64,000 bases of DNA from an uncultured beta proteobacterium (lineage in GTDB: Bacteria > Pseudomonadota > Gammaproteobacteria > Burkholderiales > Burkholderiaceae_C). Where the stretch lies: NCBI GenBank assembly GCA_903938815.1, contig CAJAES010000040.1:1-64000 (forward strand). Direction: 5' to 3'. Of the stretch, positions 52,848 through 62,885 are shown one piece after another (position 1 is the first letter of the stretch; each line of letters begins with the position of its first letter). A program made the translations under genes and the position numbers. The notes under the pieces are model-generated. The model was not told the DNA's origin. It searched no databases and saw only the letters and a program-made list of their open reading frames with translations.

Positions 52848-53216
52848 GTGCGAACGGCGCAACCGGGTGACGACGCAGCAGGGGGGGCGAGCAAGATCGA
52901 AAGCTGGGTGGGGCGCGATACACAAAGGTACGTGCCGGGGCTTTATTGGCTGACGCTGTTGCCTGAGGCCCTAGCGAGACAGCATGGCGTTCCACTCGCG
53001 GCCGTCAGGGCAGTAGCTCGCCAGCACATTGACCTTGAAAACGGGCAGCACCTGTTCCGTCTTTACGAGCGGCCGGAGGAATGGCAGGAGACGTCCGCTG
53101 TGACCGATTTCAGCGCGTCGCTGCCTGGTGTGTTCGATGTCGAAAAGATCAAGCCGCAGTTCATGGCTGCGAAGAATTTCTTGGATCTGAACGCACTGGT
53201 GCGAGAGTGGCGATAG
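52848..53216 (+). pseudogene. 5'-truncated conserved hypothetical gene
   Basis: About 110 well-structured residues (KIESWVGRD, YVPGLYWLTLLPEALARQHG, LFRLYERPEEWQE, GVFDVEKIKPQFMAAKNFLDL) end normally at a stop, but the upstream frame turns into non-coding sequence beyond the G-run at 52870-52876. The C terminus looks like the tail of a longer conserved protein, so the gene seems to have lost its 5' part. Composition is lower in GC than the core genome. Function unknown; a second immunity-type gene is possible. Confidence 0.5.
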
Positions 53217-53269
53217 GCTAAGCTCCCTTCGGATCGTTGACGAAACGCCCGCCCAGCGCGGGCGTTGTT

Positions 53270-53692
53270 CTATGCGCCCCCTGCGATGCGCTCGACGGCC
53301 ACAGCGGCGGTGACGATCTCGATGCCCTTGAAGCCCTTCAGGTCGAGCAAGTGCGCATCACCCGAGACGATCAGATCGGCCTGCGCCGCCAGCGCGGCGG
53401 CTAGCACCTGGTCATCGGCCGGATCGCGCGTGATGGTGGGCGCAATCACGGCTGGCGCGACGAGGGTCACCATCGCGGCATAGCCATCAAAGACATCGGC
53501 CACGGTGATCCCGCGCTTGGCAAGCTGCCTGGCGAACTTCTCGCGCGACAGTACCCCTTGCAGCTCGGCCAGCAGCGCCGCACTGCTGGCCAGCTCGATG
53601 CGGCCGGCCTCGGCCGCGTCGATCAGGCGCCCCGGCGTGCCGCCCCACAGCAGCCCCGACAGCGCCGTGTTCGTGTCAAGAACCAGCCGCAC
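53270..53692 (-). CDS. PIN-domain toxin of the second module
   Basis: 140 residues. LVLDTNTALSGLLWGGTPGRLID at the start, then ELQGVLSREKF and TRDPADDQVLAAALAAQADLIVSGDAHLL carry the PIN acidic centre. This is the putative-toxin PIN subfamily with the GDAHLL ending. Its ATG is 17 bp inside the antitoxin gene, so translation is coupled. Expected activity: metal-dependent RNase. Confidence 0.88.
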   Translation of the reverse strand: MRLVLDTNTALSGLLWGGTPGRLIDAAEAGRIELASSAALLAELQGVLSREKFARQLAKRGITVADVFDGYAAMVTLVAPAVIAPTITRDPADDQVLAAALAAQADLIVSGDAHLLDLKGFKGIEIVTAAVAVERIAGGA

Positions 53693-53918
53693 GCCGCTGC
53701 TCGGTGCGATAGGCGTCGATCTCGGCGCTGATCTCCTCGGGCGTCATCGGCGCCAGCGGCTCGGCCGCCAGCGTGGCGCGCGCCGCCTTCATGCGCACGA
53801 TGCGCTCTTGGCGCAGTCCCTCGCGCAGCATGCGTTCAATCTTCTCCGGTGCCAGCAGCCCCGCCTTCGTGGCCTCCTGGGCCAGCGCATCGGGCAAGGT
53901 GATCTGCACGGTGGTCAT
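53676..53918 (-). CDS. Antitoxin of the second PIN module
   Basis: 80 residues. The N-terminal half (TTVQITLPDALAQEATKAGLLAPEKIERML) looks like a ribbon-helix-helix DNA-binding segment. The C-terminal half is helical and charged and ends in EISAEIDAYRTEQRRAAGS, likely the toxin-binding part. Overlaps the toxin by 17 bp and starts 2 bp after the XRE gene, forming a three-gene unit. Confidence 0.85.
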   Translation of the reverse strand: MTTVQITLPDALAQEATKAGLLAPEKIERMLREGLRQERIVRMKAARATLAAEPLAPMTPEEISAEIDAYRTEQRRAAGS

Positions 53919-53920
53919 GG

Positions 53921-54304
53921 TCAGGCTTCCTGCGCGTTCACGCGCTGCTTGAGCTTCTCGCGCTCGATGAAAGTGTCCAGCAGCTGAGTGATCTGCCGTT
54001 TGGCTTTGGGGTCGAGCTTCTCGATGGCCAGAAGCCGCCGCTCCAGGCTGTTGGTGGCCAGCCGCTTGACCTTGCCGGGCTGCGCCATGCCCAGCATCAC
54101 GTCGGCGCCCACGCCCAGCAACTGCGCCATCTGCGGCAGCAGATGCGCTGGAGGCTGTGCGTTCGGCGCTTCGTAGTAGGCCACCATCCGCTGGCTGATG
54201 CCCACCTCGGCGGCGAACTCCACTTGCGTGTAGCCGGCGGCCTTGCGCAGTTGCGCCAGCCGCTCGCCAAAGTTCTCGATCACATCCGTCTTCCGCTTGG
54301 CCAT
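53921..54304 (-). CDS. XRE-family helix-turn-helix regulator
   Basis: 127 residues from the ATG at 54304. The HTH lies near residues 14-65 (ERLAQLRKAAGYTQVEFAAEVGISQRMVAYYE). A basic C-terminal half (VKRLATNSLERRLLAIEKLDPKAKRQITQLLDTFIERE) follows. It heads the unit that continues with the antitoxin and PIN toxin. A perfect AT-rich palindrome 63 bases upstream is a likely operator, so autorepression is expected. A longer open frame starting at 54367 would begin inside that palindrome and is rejected. Confidence 0.85.
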   Translation of the reverse strand: MAKRKTDVIENFGERLAQLRKAAGYTQVEFAAEVGISQRMVAYYEAPNAQPPAHLLPQMAQLLGVGADVMLGMAQPGKVKRLATNSLERRLLAIEKLDPKAKRQITQLLDTFIEREKLKQRVNAQEA

Positions 54305-54366
54305 GGGGCGCGTTTCTTCGAGGGTCAGAGCCCATGCCAGGACTCGTCCGGCAACCGGGTACGTCA

Positions 54367-54385
54367 ATATACGATAACCGTATAT
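54367..54385. promoter_or_regulatory. Perfect 7-5-7 palindrome upstream of the XRE gene
   Basis: ATATACG and CGTATAT flank a 5-base spacer, an AT-rich symmetric site amid GC-rich DNA. A TTGACG hexamer lies beside it on the minus strand. This is the expected form of an XRE-type operator overlapping its own promoter and possibly the divergent one. Binding by the adjacent regulator is inferred. Confidence 0.6.
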
Positions 54386-54420
54386 GACCGCGCCAGCAGA
54401 GTTCTTGCGGAGGCATCCCG

Positions 54421-54486
54421 ATGGCGCGCATCCCCGACACCGAAATCGAGCGGTGGCCTACGCCTTGGCAGCGCCATGCTTTCTGA
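54421..54486 (+). pseudogene. 5' remnant of a gene resembling a CHC2-type DNA primase
   Basis: An ATG with a GGAGG site upstream opens MARIPDTEIER, which looks like the start of CHC2 zinc-finger DNA primases carried by plasmids and integrative elements. After 11 codons the similarity breaks off and a stop follows at 54484. It suggests that a divergent mobile-element gene was deleted here. The match is short, so the assignment is tentative. The rest of 54305-54600 holds only the palindrome and no other gene. Confidence 0.4.
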
Positions 54487-54600
54487 CGCTTTGCGCGGCG
54501 TCGGCATGTGTCCAAACGGCTTGCTGGCAGCCAGCGCGGTAGAACCGGGTCGTTGCCGATCCCGGTGCACCGGCCGGGTTCGTCAGCTGAAGTGGCCCCG

Positions 54601-55602
54601 TCAGGGCACGAGCACGATCTTCGCCGAAGCGCTGCGGCCCTGGTCCAGGTCGACGAAGGCCTGCGGGCCCGCCGCCAGCGGGCGCTGCTCCACCCATGAC
54701 AGGTCGCCGAACACGCCGCGGTGCAGCGCGTCCACCGTCGCGCGCAGGTCGGCGGTGGTGTAGGTGTAGGTGCCCAGCAGCGTGATCTCGGCCAGCGTGA
54801 GCTTGCGCATGTCGATCTCGCTGGCCCAGTCCTGCAGGCCGATGTGCATGATCACGCCGCCCGGCTTCACGGCCGCGAAGGCCTGGTTGCGGGTGATCTT
54901 GCTGCCCACTGCGTCCATCACGTAGTCGAAGGCGGCTTCGTCCAGCGGGGTCTCGCGCGGGTCGATGGCTTCGCAGCGCGCGGCCTGCTGCAGCGTCTGG
55001 CGGCGCAGCGGGTTCAGTTCGGTGACGGTGAGCCGCTGCACGCCCAGGTGCCGCAGCAGCAGCGCGGCCAGCATGCCGATGGCGCCGCCGCCTATCACCA
55101 GCACGCGGCATTCGTGCAGGGGCCGCACCAGCGCGCGCATCGACAGGTTGATGGCATGCCACGCGGTAGCGGCGGGCTCGGTCAGCGCTGCGGCGGCGGC
55201 CGGCATGGCCTGCGGCATGGCCACCAGGCTGGCCGCGGGGATGCTCATGTACTCGGCATAGGCGCCCGGGCGTGTCATGCCCACCATGGTGCGGTGCGCG
55301 CACAGGTTGTTGCGGCCCTGCACGCAGTACTCGCAGGTGCCGCAGGTGATCAGCGGGTTGCCCGTCCAGCGGGTGCCGGCGTCGAAGCCCGCCGCGGCGC
55401 TCGCGGCGATGGTGCCCACGAACTCGTGCCCCAGAACCAGGCCCGGCTTGCGGCGCGGGTCGTGGCCGTGCCAGGCGTGCATGTCGGAGCCGCAGATGCC
55501 CACGGCCTCGATCTTCAGCACCACCTCGCCGGTGGCCAGCTCGGGCATGGGGCGATCCAGCAGCTGCATCTCGCCGGGTTGCGTGTAGACCATGGCTTTC
55601 AT
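54601..55602 (-). CDS. Zinc-dependent alcohol/polyol dehydrogenase (MDR family)
   Basis: 333 residues. Catalytic zinc Cys in GICGSDMHAWHG and the GHEFVG block, structural zinc CGTCEYCVQGRNNLC, and NAD fold VIGGGAIGMLAALLL. Closest in pattern to L-idonate/sorbitol/threonine dehydrogenases. In hps-type clusters a zinc dehydrogenase of this kind (HpsP) oxidises a C2 hydroxyl. Its ATG overlaps the transaminase stop (ATGA), so it is the last gene of the leftward operon here. Confidence 0.87.
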   Translation of the reverse strand: MKAMVYTQPGEMQLLDRPMPELATGEVVLKIEAVGICGSDMHAWHGHDPRRKPGLVLGHEFVGTIAASAAAGFDAGTRWTGNPLITCGTCEYCVQGRNNLCAHRTMVGMTRPGAYAEYMSIPAASLVAMPQAMPAAAAALTEPAATAWHAINLSMRALVRPLHECRVLVIGGGAIGMLAALLLRHLGVQRLTVTELNPLRRQTLQQAARCEAIDPRETPLDEAAFDYVMDAVGSKITRNQAFAAVKPGGVIMHIGLQDWASEIDMRKLTLAEITLLGTYTYTTADLRATVDALHRGVFGDLSWVEQRPLAAGPQAFVDLDQGRSASAKIVLVP

Positions 55603-56948
55603 TCGGGGGCTCCTGCCGCCTCGGCGGCGACGTGTTCGATGGCGCGTCGCAGGCAGTCGACCATGCGGTCGATGTCGGCGGGCGTGCTGATGAAGGGGGG
55701 CGCGAGAACCAGCGTGTCGCCGGGGGCGCGGGTGAGCAGGCCGTGGTCAAACGCGGCGGCCTGCGCGCTGGCGCCGCGCCTGCCGGGTGCGCCGGGCGCA
55801 GGCGCGAGCTCCACGCCTGCGGCCAGGCCGATGTTGCGGATGCTCACCACGCCCGGCGCGTCGGCCAGCGAGTGCACGGCGCGCTCGAAGTGCGGCGCCA
55901 GGTCGCGCACGCGCGCCAGCAGGGCTTCGTCCTCGATCACGTCCAGCATGGCCAGGCCCGCCGCGCAGGCCAGCGGGTGGCCCGAGCAGGTGTAGCCGTG
56001 CATCAGCTCCGACAGGTGGGCCGGGCCGTGCATGAGCGTGTCGTGGATCTCGCGGCTGACGATCACGCCGCCGAGAGGCGCCGCGCCGTTGCTCACGGTC
56101 TTGGCGAACAGGATCATGTCGGGCACCACGCCCAGCGCCTGCGCCGCGAACATGGCGCCCATGCGGCCGAAGCCGGTGATGACCTCGTCGAAGATCAGCA
56201 GCAGCCCGTGCCGCGTGCAGATCTCGCGCAGCCGCTGCAGGTAGCCCACGGGCGGCACCAGCACGCCGGTGGAGCCGGCAAAGGGCTCCACGATCACGGC
56301 GGCGATGTTGCCGGCGTCGTGCAGCGCGATCAGCCGGGTTTCCAGTTCGTCGGCCAGTTCGGCGCCGGTGGGCGGCTGGCCGCGCACGAAGGCGCGCGGC
56401 GTGCCGTTCCAGCGGTTGTCCCAGGTGGCCTGCAGGTGGTCGGCGCGCATCAGCGTGCTGCCGAACGCGCGGCGGTTGTTCTGCATGCCGCCCACCGAAA
56501 TGCCGCCGAAGCCCACGCCGTGGAATGCCCGCTCGCGGCCGATGAACAGCGTGCGCTGGCCCTCGCCGCGCGCACGGGCATGGGCCAGCGCGATCTTCAT
56601 CGCGGTGTCGCAGGCTTCGCTGCCGCTGTTGACGAGGAACACGCGGTCCAGCCCGGGCGGCGCCAGCGCGGCGATGCGTTCGGCCAGCGCGAACGCGCCG
56701 GGGTGGCCCACCTGGAAGTTCGACGCGAAATCCAGCGTGTCGATCTGCCGCTTCATGGCCTCGGCGATCTTCGGGTGCCCGTGCCCCGCGCCCACGCACC
56801 ACAGTCCCGAGGTGCCGTCGAGCACCTCCCGCCCGTCGGCCGTGCGGTAGCTCAGCCCCTGCGCCGACACCACCATGCGCGGCGTCGCCTTGAACTGCCG
56901 GTTCGGCGTGAAAGGCATCCAGAAGGCATCGAGCCCGGGTGAGGTCAT
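55599..56948 (-). CDS. Class III omega-amino acid:pyruvate transaminase (BauA-like)
   Basis: 449 residues from the ATG at 56948. FWMPFTPNRQFKATPRMV and LWCVGAGHGHPKI match beta-alanine:pyruvate transaminases; VNSGSEACDTAMKIA binds the PLP phosphate; LIFDEVITGFGRMG has the PLP Asp and FAKTVSNGAAPLGG the PLP lysine. It moves amino groups from omega-amines such as beta-alanine, or possibly taurine-like amines, to pyruvate. It shares the leftward transcription unit with the dehydrogenases, though a 134-bp repeat-bearing gap precedes it. Confidence 0.88.
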   Translation of the reverse strand: MTSPGLDAFWMPFTPNRQFKATPRMVVSAQGLSYRTADGREVLDGTSGLWCVGAGHGHPKIAEAMKRQIDTLDFASNFQVGHPGAFALAERIAALAPPGLDRVFLVNSGSEACDTAMKIALAHARARGEGQRTLFIGRERAFHGVGFGGISVGGMQNNRRAFGSTLMRADHLQATWDNRWNGTPRAFVRGQPPTGAELADELETRLIALHDAGNIAAVIVEPFAGSTGVLVPPVGYLQRLREICTRHGLLLIFDEVITGFGRMGAMFAAQALGVVPDMILFAKTVSNGAAPLGGVIVSREIHDTLMHGPAHLSELMHGYTCSGHPLACAAGLAMLDVIEDEALLARVRDLAPHFERAVHSLADAPGVVSIRNIGLAAGVELAPAPGAPGRRGASAQAAAFDHGLLTRAPGDTLVLAPPFISTPADIDRMVDCLRRAIEHVAAEAAGAPE

Positions 56949-56962
56949 GTCAGTCACTCCAG

Positions 56963-57077
56963 GCAGCGAGCGCAAGCGAGCATGTATTCGTCAAGCCACC
57001 GCCGCGGAACCGGCTCTGCCGGGCCGCTGGCGGGCGGCCCCCTTGGGGGGTAGCGAGCGAATGCGAGCTTGGGGGCT
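56963..57077. repeat. Extragenic repeat with a cccccttggggg hairpin
   Basis: The 134-bp gap between transaminase and SDR contains an inverted repeat cccccttggggg (57038-57049) followed by a tagcgagcgaatgcgagctt segment and a second gggggc. The agcgagcg motif also occurs at 56963-56981. This composite resembles the multicopy extragenic elements I recall from Comamonadaceae genomes. Confidence 0.6.
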
Positions 57078-57082
57078 CCATC

Positions 57083-57850
57083 TCATTTTGCGGTGAACCC
57101 GCCATCCACCATCAGCGTCTGCCCGGTGATGTAGGCCGAAGCCTCGCTGGCGAGAAACACGGTGGCGCCGTACAGGTCCTGCAGCGCGCCGTTGCGGCCG
57201 GCGCAGGTCTGCGCCGCGTTTCGCGCGGCGAGTTCGGGGTTGTCGAACACGGCGGCAGTGAGTGGTGTGGGGAAGAAGCCCGGCCCGATGGCATTGCAGG
57301 TGATGCCCCGTGCCGACCATTCCTGGGCGATGGCCCGCGTGAGCTGCACCACACCGCCCTTGCCGGCGCCGTAGGGCGCGCTGTTCGGGAAGGCCCGGTA
57401 GCTCTGCAGCGAGGCGATGTTGATGACGCGGCCCCAGCCGCGCGCGGCCATGCCGGGTGCCAGCGCCTGCGTCAGGAAGAAGGGCGCCGTCAGGTGCAGC
57501 GCGATCTGCGTCTGCCAGGCCTGCGGCGTCACCTCGCCGAAAGGCTGGCGCAGGTTCACGCCGGCCGCGTTGACGAGAATGTCGATGCCGCCCAGGCGCT
57601 GCTCCGCCTGCAGTGCGGTGGCGCGCAGGCCCTCGATGTCGCACAGGTCGGCGGCCAGGGTCTCGGCCGCGATGCCGTCGCCGGCCAGCCGCTGGGCAGC
57701 TGCCGCCAGCTCGGCCGGGCGGCGGGCCACCAGCATCACCCGCGCGCCGGCCAGGCCGAGCGCGCGCGCCATGGCCTCGCCGATGCCCGAGTTGCCGCCC
57801 GTCACGAGCGCGCGCCGGCCCTGCAGGTCGAAGAGCGAGGCGATGTTCAT
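57083..57850 (-). CDS. Short-chain dehydrogenase/reductase
   Basis: 255 residues. Cofactor motif [20 protein letters not shown] in [10 protein letters not shown], catalytic Ser in NIASLQS and YGAGK (Tyr and Lys), and a C-terminal [15 protein letters not shown] normal classical SDR. Between the HisD-like dehydrogenase (10 bp away) and the transaminase it could be the HpsO-like oxidoreductase of a sulfonate pathway, or act on another polyol. NAD preference not determined. Confidence 0.9.
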   Translation of the reverse strand: MNIASLFDLQGRRALVTGGNSGIGEAMARALGLAGARVMLVARRPAELAAAAQRLAGDGIAAETLAADLCDIEGLRATALQAEQRLGGIDILVNAAGVNLRQPFGEVTPQAWQTQIALHLTAPFFLTQALAPGMAARGWGRVINIASLQSYRAFPNSAPYGAGKGGVVQLTRAIAQEWSARGITCNAIGPGFFPTPLTAAVFDNPELAARNAAQTCAGRNGALQDLYGATVFLASEASAYITGQTLMVDGGFTAK

Positions 57851-57860
57851 CGGGCCCCGC

Positions 57861-60311
<2,451 letters not shown>

Positions 60312-61112
60312 TCAGTGCAGGTCCGGGCCGCCGTCCGGGCTGCGCAGCAGCTTCCAGACCTGCGAGCGCAGGTGCACGAAGCTGGGTTCGTCCATCACGT
60401 CCTCGATGCGGGTGTGGCGGTCCCAGTGCTCGGCCTGGCGGATGGTCTTGACGTCGATGGTTTCGCGGATGGTCCCGGGCCGGCCTGTCATCACGACGAT
60501 GCGGTCGGCCAGGTACACGGCTTCCTCGACCGCATGCGTGATGAACAGCACCGTGCGCGGGTGCTTTCGCGCCAGCCGCACCAGTTCTTCCTGCATGAGG
60601 GTTCGCGTCTGCGCATCCAGCGCCCCGAAGGGCTCGTCCATCAGCAGGACCTTGGGGTCGAGCACGTAGGCCCGCGCGATGGCCACGCGCTGCTGCATGC
60701 CGCCCGACAACTGATGCGGAAACGCCTGCTCGTAGCCGCCCAGGCCCATCAGGCCGATGTAGTGCTCGATGCGGCGGCGCCGCTCGGCAGCGTCCACGCC
60801 AAGCGAGATCAGGCCGAACTCGACGTTGTCCCAGACGGTCTTCCACGGGAAGAGCGCGAAGGCCTGGAAGACGACGGCGCGGTCTGGGCCGGGGGCGGTG
60901 ACGACCTCGTTGTCCACGCTCACGGTGCCCGCCGTGGGGTGCTCCAGGCCGGCGGCCATGCGCATGCAGGTGGTCTTGCCGCAGCCGCTGGGGCCGACGA
61001 TGGCGACGAACTCGCGGTCCTGGACCTGCAGGTTCAGGTCCTTCAGAGCGACGAAGGCCTTGCCGTTCTGGTGGAACACCCGTTCCACGCCCTTGAAGTC
61101 GATGATCGCCAA
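60312..61112 (-). CDS. ABC transporter ATP-binding protein, NitT/TauT family
   Basis: 266 residues. Walker A GPSGCGKTT, signature LSGGMQQRVAIARAYV, Walker B VLLMDEPFGALDAQTR and the His switch in FITHAVEEA. Typical SsuB/TauB/NrtD-like ATPase. It lies between the permeases and the binding protein and belongs to the LacI-controlled unit. Confidence 0.92.
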   Translation of the reverse strand: MAIIDFKGVERVFHQNGKAFVALKDLNLQVQDREFVAIVGPSGCGKTTCMRMAAGLEHPTAGTVSVDNEVVTAPGPDRAVVFQAFALFPWKTVWDNVEFGLISLGVDAAERRRRIEHYIGLMGLGGYEQAFPHQLSGGMQQRVAIARAYVLDPKVLLMDEPFGALDAQTRTLMQEELVRLARKHPRTVLFITHAVEEAVYLADRIVVMTGRPGTIRETIDVKTIRQAEHWDRHTRIEDVMDEPSFVHLRSQVWKLLRSPDGGPDLH

Positions 61113-61136
61113 GCGGGTTCTCCTGCGGTCGGCGGG

Positions 61137-61919
61137 CTACAGGCCGCGACGGGTTTCGATGGACTGCTGCAGCCGTCGCAGCGCGATGTCGATCAGCACG
61201 CCCACCACGCCGATGGCCACCATGCCGCTCATCACCGTGGCGGTCGACACCGAGGCCTGGCCCTTCACCATCAGGTAGCCGACGCCGCTGGACGCGACGA
61301 TGAGTTCAGCCCCCACCAGCGATTGCCAGCCGAGCCCCGCCGAGATGCGCAGCCCCGCCACGATGGACGGCACCGCCGCGGGCAGCAGCACCTGCGTCAT
61401 GGCGCGGAAGTGGCTGGCGCCCAGCATGCGCGCGGCCTCGATGTACTTGCGGTCGACGTTGCGCGCCCCGCGGTAGGTGTTGATGAGCACGGGCGGGAAG
61501 GCGCCCATGAAGATGATGAGAACCGGCCCGCCGATGCCGGTGCCGAACCACAGTGCGGCGAATGGCACCCACGCGATGGGCGCCACGAAGCGCACGGCGT
61601 CGAAGGCCGGCGACACGATGCGGTCGACCCACGGAAACCAGGCCATCAGCAGCCCGAGCGGAATGCCCACCGCCACGGCCAGCGCGAAGCCGGTGGCAAA
61701 GCGCCGGAAGCTCGACAGCAGGTGCTCGAACAGCGTGAAGCCCGCGAACGGCTCCACCACCAGTTGCGCGAAACGCAGCACCACGTCCCAGGGCGCGGGC
61801 AGGAAGTTGCGCGAGGTCATGCCCGACAGCGCGGCCACCGACCACACCAGCAGGAATGCCGCCGTGCCCACTGCGGTGAGCAGCGCGGTGCGGGAGGTGC
61901 CGAGGCGAGGCCCGAGCAT
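61137..61919 (-). CDS. ABC transporter permease, NitT/TauT family (second)
   Basis: 260 residues, six hydrophobic segments. The EAA loop KYIEAARMLGASHFRAMTQVLLPAAVPSIVAGLRI contacts the ATPase. Starts one base after the stop of the first permease. Two distinct permeases suggest a heterodimeric channel, where many TauT systems have one. Function inferred from the family. Confidence 0.88.
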   Translation of the reverse strand: MLGPRLGTSRTALLTAVGTAAFLLVWSVAALSGMTSRNFLPAPWDVVLRFAQLVVEPFAGFTLFEHLLSSFRRFATGFALAVAVGIPLGLLMAWFPWVDRIVSPAFDAVRFVAPIAWVPFAALWFGTGIGGPVLIIFMGAFPPVLINTYRGARNVDRKYIEAARMLGASHFRAMTQVLLPAAVPSIVAGLRISAGLGWQSLVGAELIVASSGVGYLMVKGQASVSTATVMSGMVAIGVVGVLIDIALRRLQQSIETRRGL

Positions 61920-61920
61920 C

Positions 61921-62712
61921 TCAGGTCGCCTTCCAGGGCATCACGCGCCGCTCGATCCACCCGAGGCCCAGCGTCATCAGCCAGCCGCACAGCGCCACGC
62001 TGATCATGCCCACGAGGATCATCGCGGGGTAGATGTCCTGCGCGGCCTGGTTCAGGATCTGCCCGAGGCCGGTGATGGCGCCCACGAGTTCGGCGGCCAC
62101 CAGAGTGGTCCAGGAGGCCTGCAGCGACAGGCGCAGACCCGTGAAGATGCTGGGCATCGCGCCGGGAATGAGCACCTCGCGCCAGTAGCGCCAGCCGCGC
62201 ACGCGCAGCATGGCCGCCGCCTCGAACAGCGGCTTGTCGATCTGCCGCACGCCGGCGTGGCTGTTGATCACCGACGGCACGAAGGCGGCGAAGAAGATCA
62301 CCATCATCTTGGCGCTGTTGCCCAGCCCCAGCCACACGATGGCCAGCGGGATCCAGGCCAGCGGCGGAATGGGCCGCAGCAGCAGGAAGACGGGGTTCAC
62401 CAGCGCTTCCACGGTGCGGCTGGCGCCCATGGCCAGCCCCAGCGCCACGCCCACCGACGACGCCACCACGAATCCCATCGTCACCAGCATCACGCTGGTC
62501 AGCACGTGCTGGTGCAGGCGGCCGTTGCTGTAGCCCTCCACCGCGATCTGCTTCAGCGCCAGGCCGACCTCGGCCGGGTTCGGGAACCGCGCCGGCGAGA
62601 TGACGCCCCACACCGCCGTCAGCGCGTGCCACAGCAGCAGCACGGCCAGCAGCGCAGCCAGTGCCGTGACGGCACGCAGCAGCGGCGGGCGGGCGGAGCC
62701 GGGGGGCTTCAT
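61921..62712 (-). CDS. ABC transporter permease, NitT/TauT family (first)
   Basis: 263 residues with about six membrane segments. EAA loop KPLFEAAAMLRVRGWRYWREVLIPGAMPSIFTGLRLS. It is the first gene of the leftward catabolic unit, so its promoter region carries the LacI operators. ATG at 62712. It pairs with the second permease one base downstream. Confidence 0.88.
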   Translation of the reverse strand: MKPPGSARPPLLRAVTALAALLAVLLLWHALTAVWGVISPARFPNPAEVGLALKQIAVEGYSNGRLHQHVLTSVMLVTMGFVVASSVGVALGLAMGASRTVEALVNPVFLLLRPIPPLAWIPLAIVWLGLGNSAKMMVIFFAAFVPSVINSHAGVRQIDKPLFEAAAMLRVRGWRYWREVLIPGAMPSIFTGLRLSLQASWTTLVAAELVGAITGLGQILNQAAQDIYPAMILVGMISVALCGWLMTLGLGWIERRVMPWKAT

Positions 62713-62751
62713 GGGGCGGGTGGCTCAGCGGCGCGGGGCCGCTGCGGCGCT

Positions 62752-62765
62752 TGTAATCGATTTCA
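62752..62765. promoter_or_regulatory. LacI-family operator, consensus match 1
   Basis: TGTAATCGATTTCA fits the LacI-family consensus TGNAANCGNTTNCA at all ten fixed positions. It lies 40-53 bases upstream of the first permease ATG, where it can block that promoter. Binding by the adjacent regulator is inferred. Confidence 0.7.
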
Positions 62766-62863
62766 ACATGGCCGGATGATCGACTCGGCCCGCGGGAGCG
62801 TCAAGCGTGCCGGGATGGGAGTTTCCCTGCAATGGATCAGGATTCCGGGGCAAGTACTGTGGT

Positions 62864-62877
62864 GGAAAACGCTTACA
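62864..62877. promoter_or_regulatory. LacI-family operator, consensus match 2
   Basis: GGAAAACGCTTACA matches nine of ten fixed positions of the LacI-family consensus and lies 9-22 bases before the regulator's ATG at 62886. It supports autoregulation and supports the 62886 start, because an upstream start would place the site inside the gene. Confidence 0.65.
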
Positions 62878-62885
62878 TTCAAGCC

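Larger units (their letters stand above)
50455..54600. other. Accessory island: Rhs toxin, toxin-antitoxin modules and gene remnants
   Basis: Between pgm and the Zn-dehydrogenase cluster lie a truncated rhs-deaminase gene and its partner, two PIN-type modules, a truncated conserved gene and a primase-like remnant. Parts (51.25-52.07 kb, 52.85-53.22 kb) are visibly lower in GC than the rest of the window. No integrase or attachment repeats were seen, so it is probably a decayed insertion. Confidence 0.6.

Noticed and set aside
50455..54600. A complete transposon or integrative element
   Set aside because: No integrase, transposase, terminal inverted repeats or target-site duplications were found at the ends of the island.
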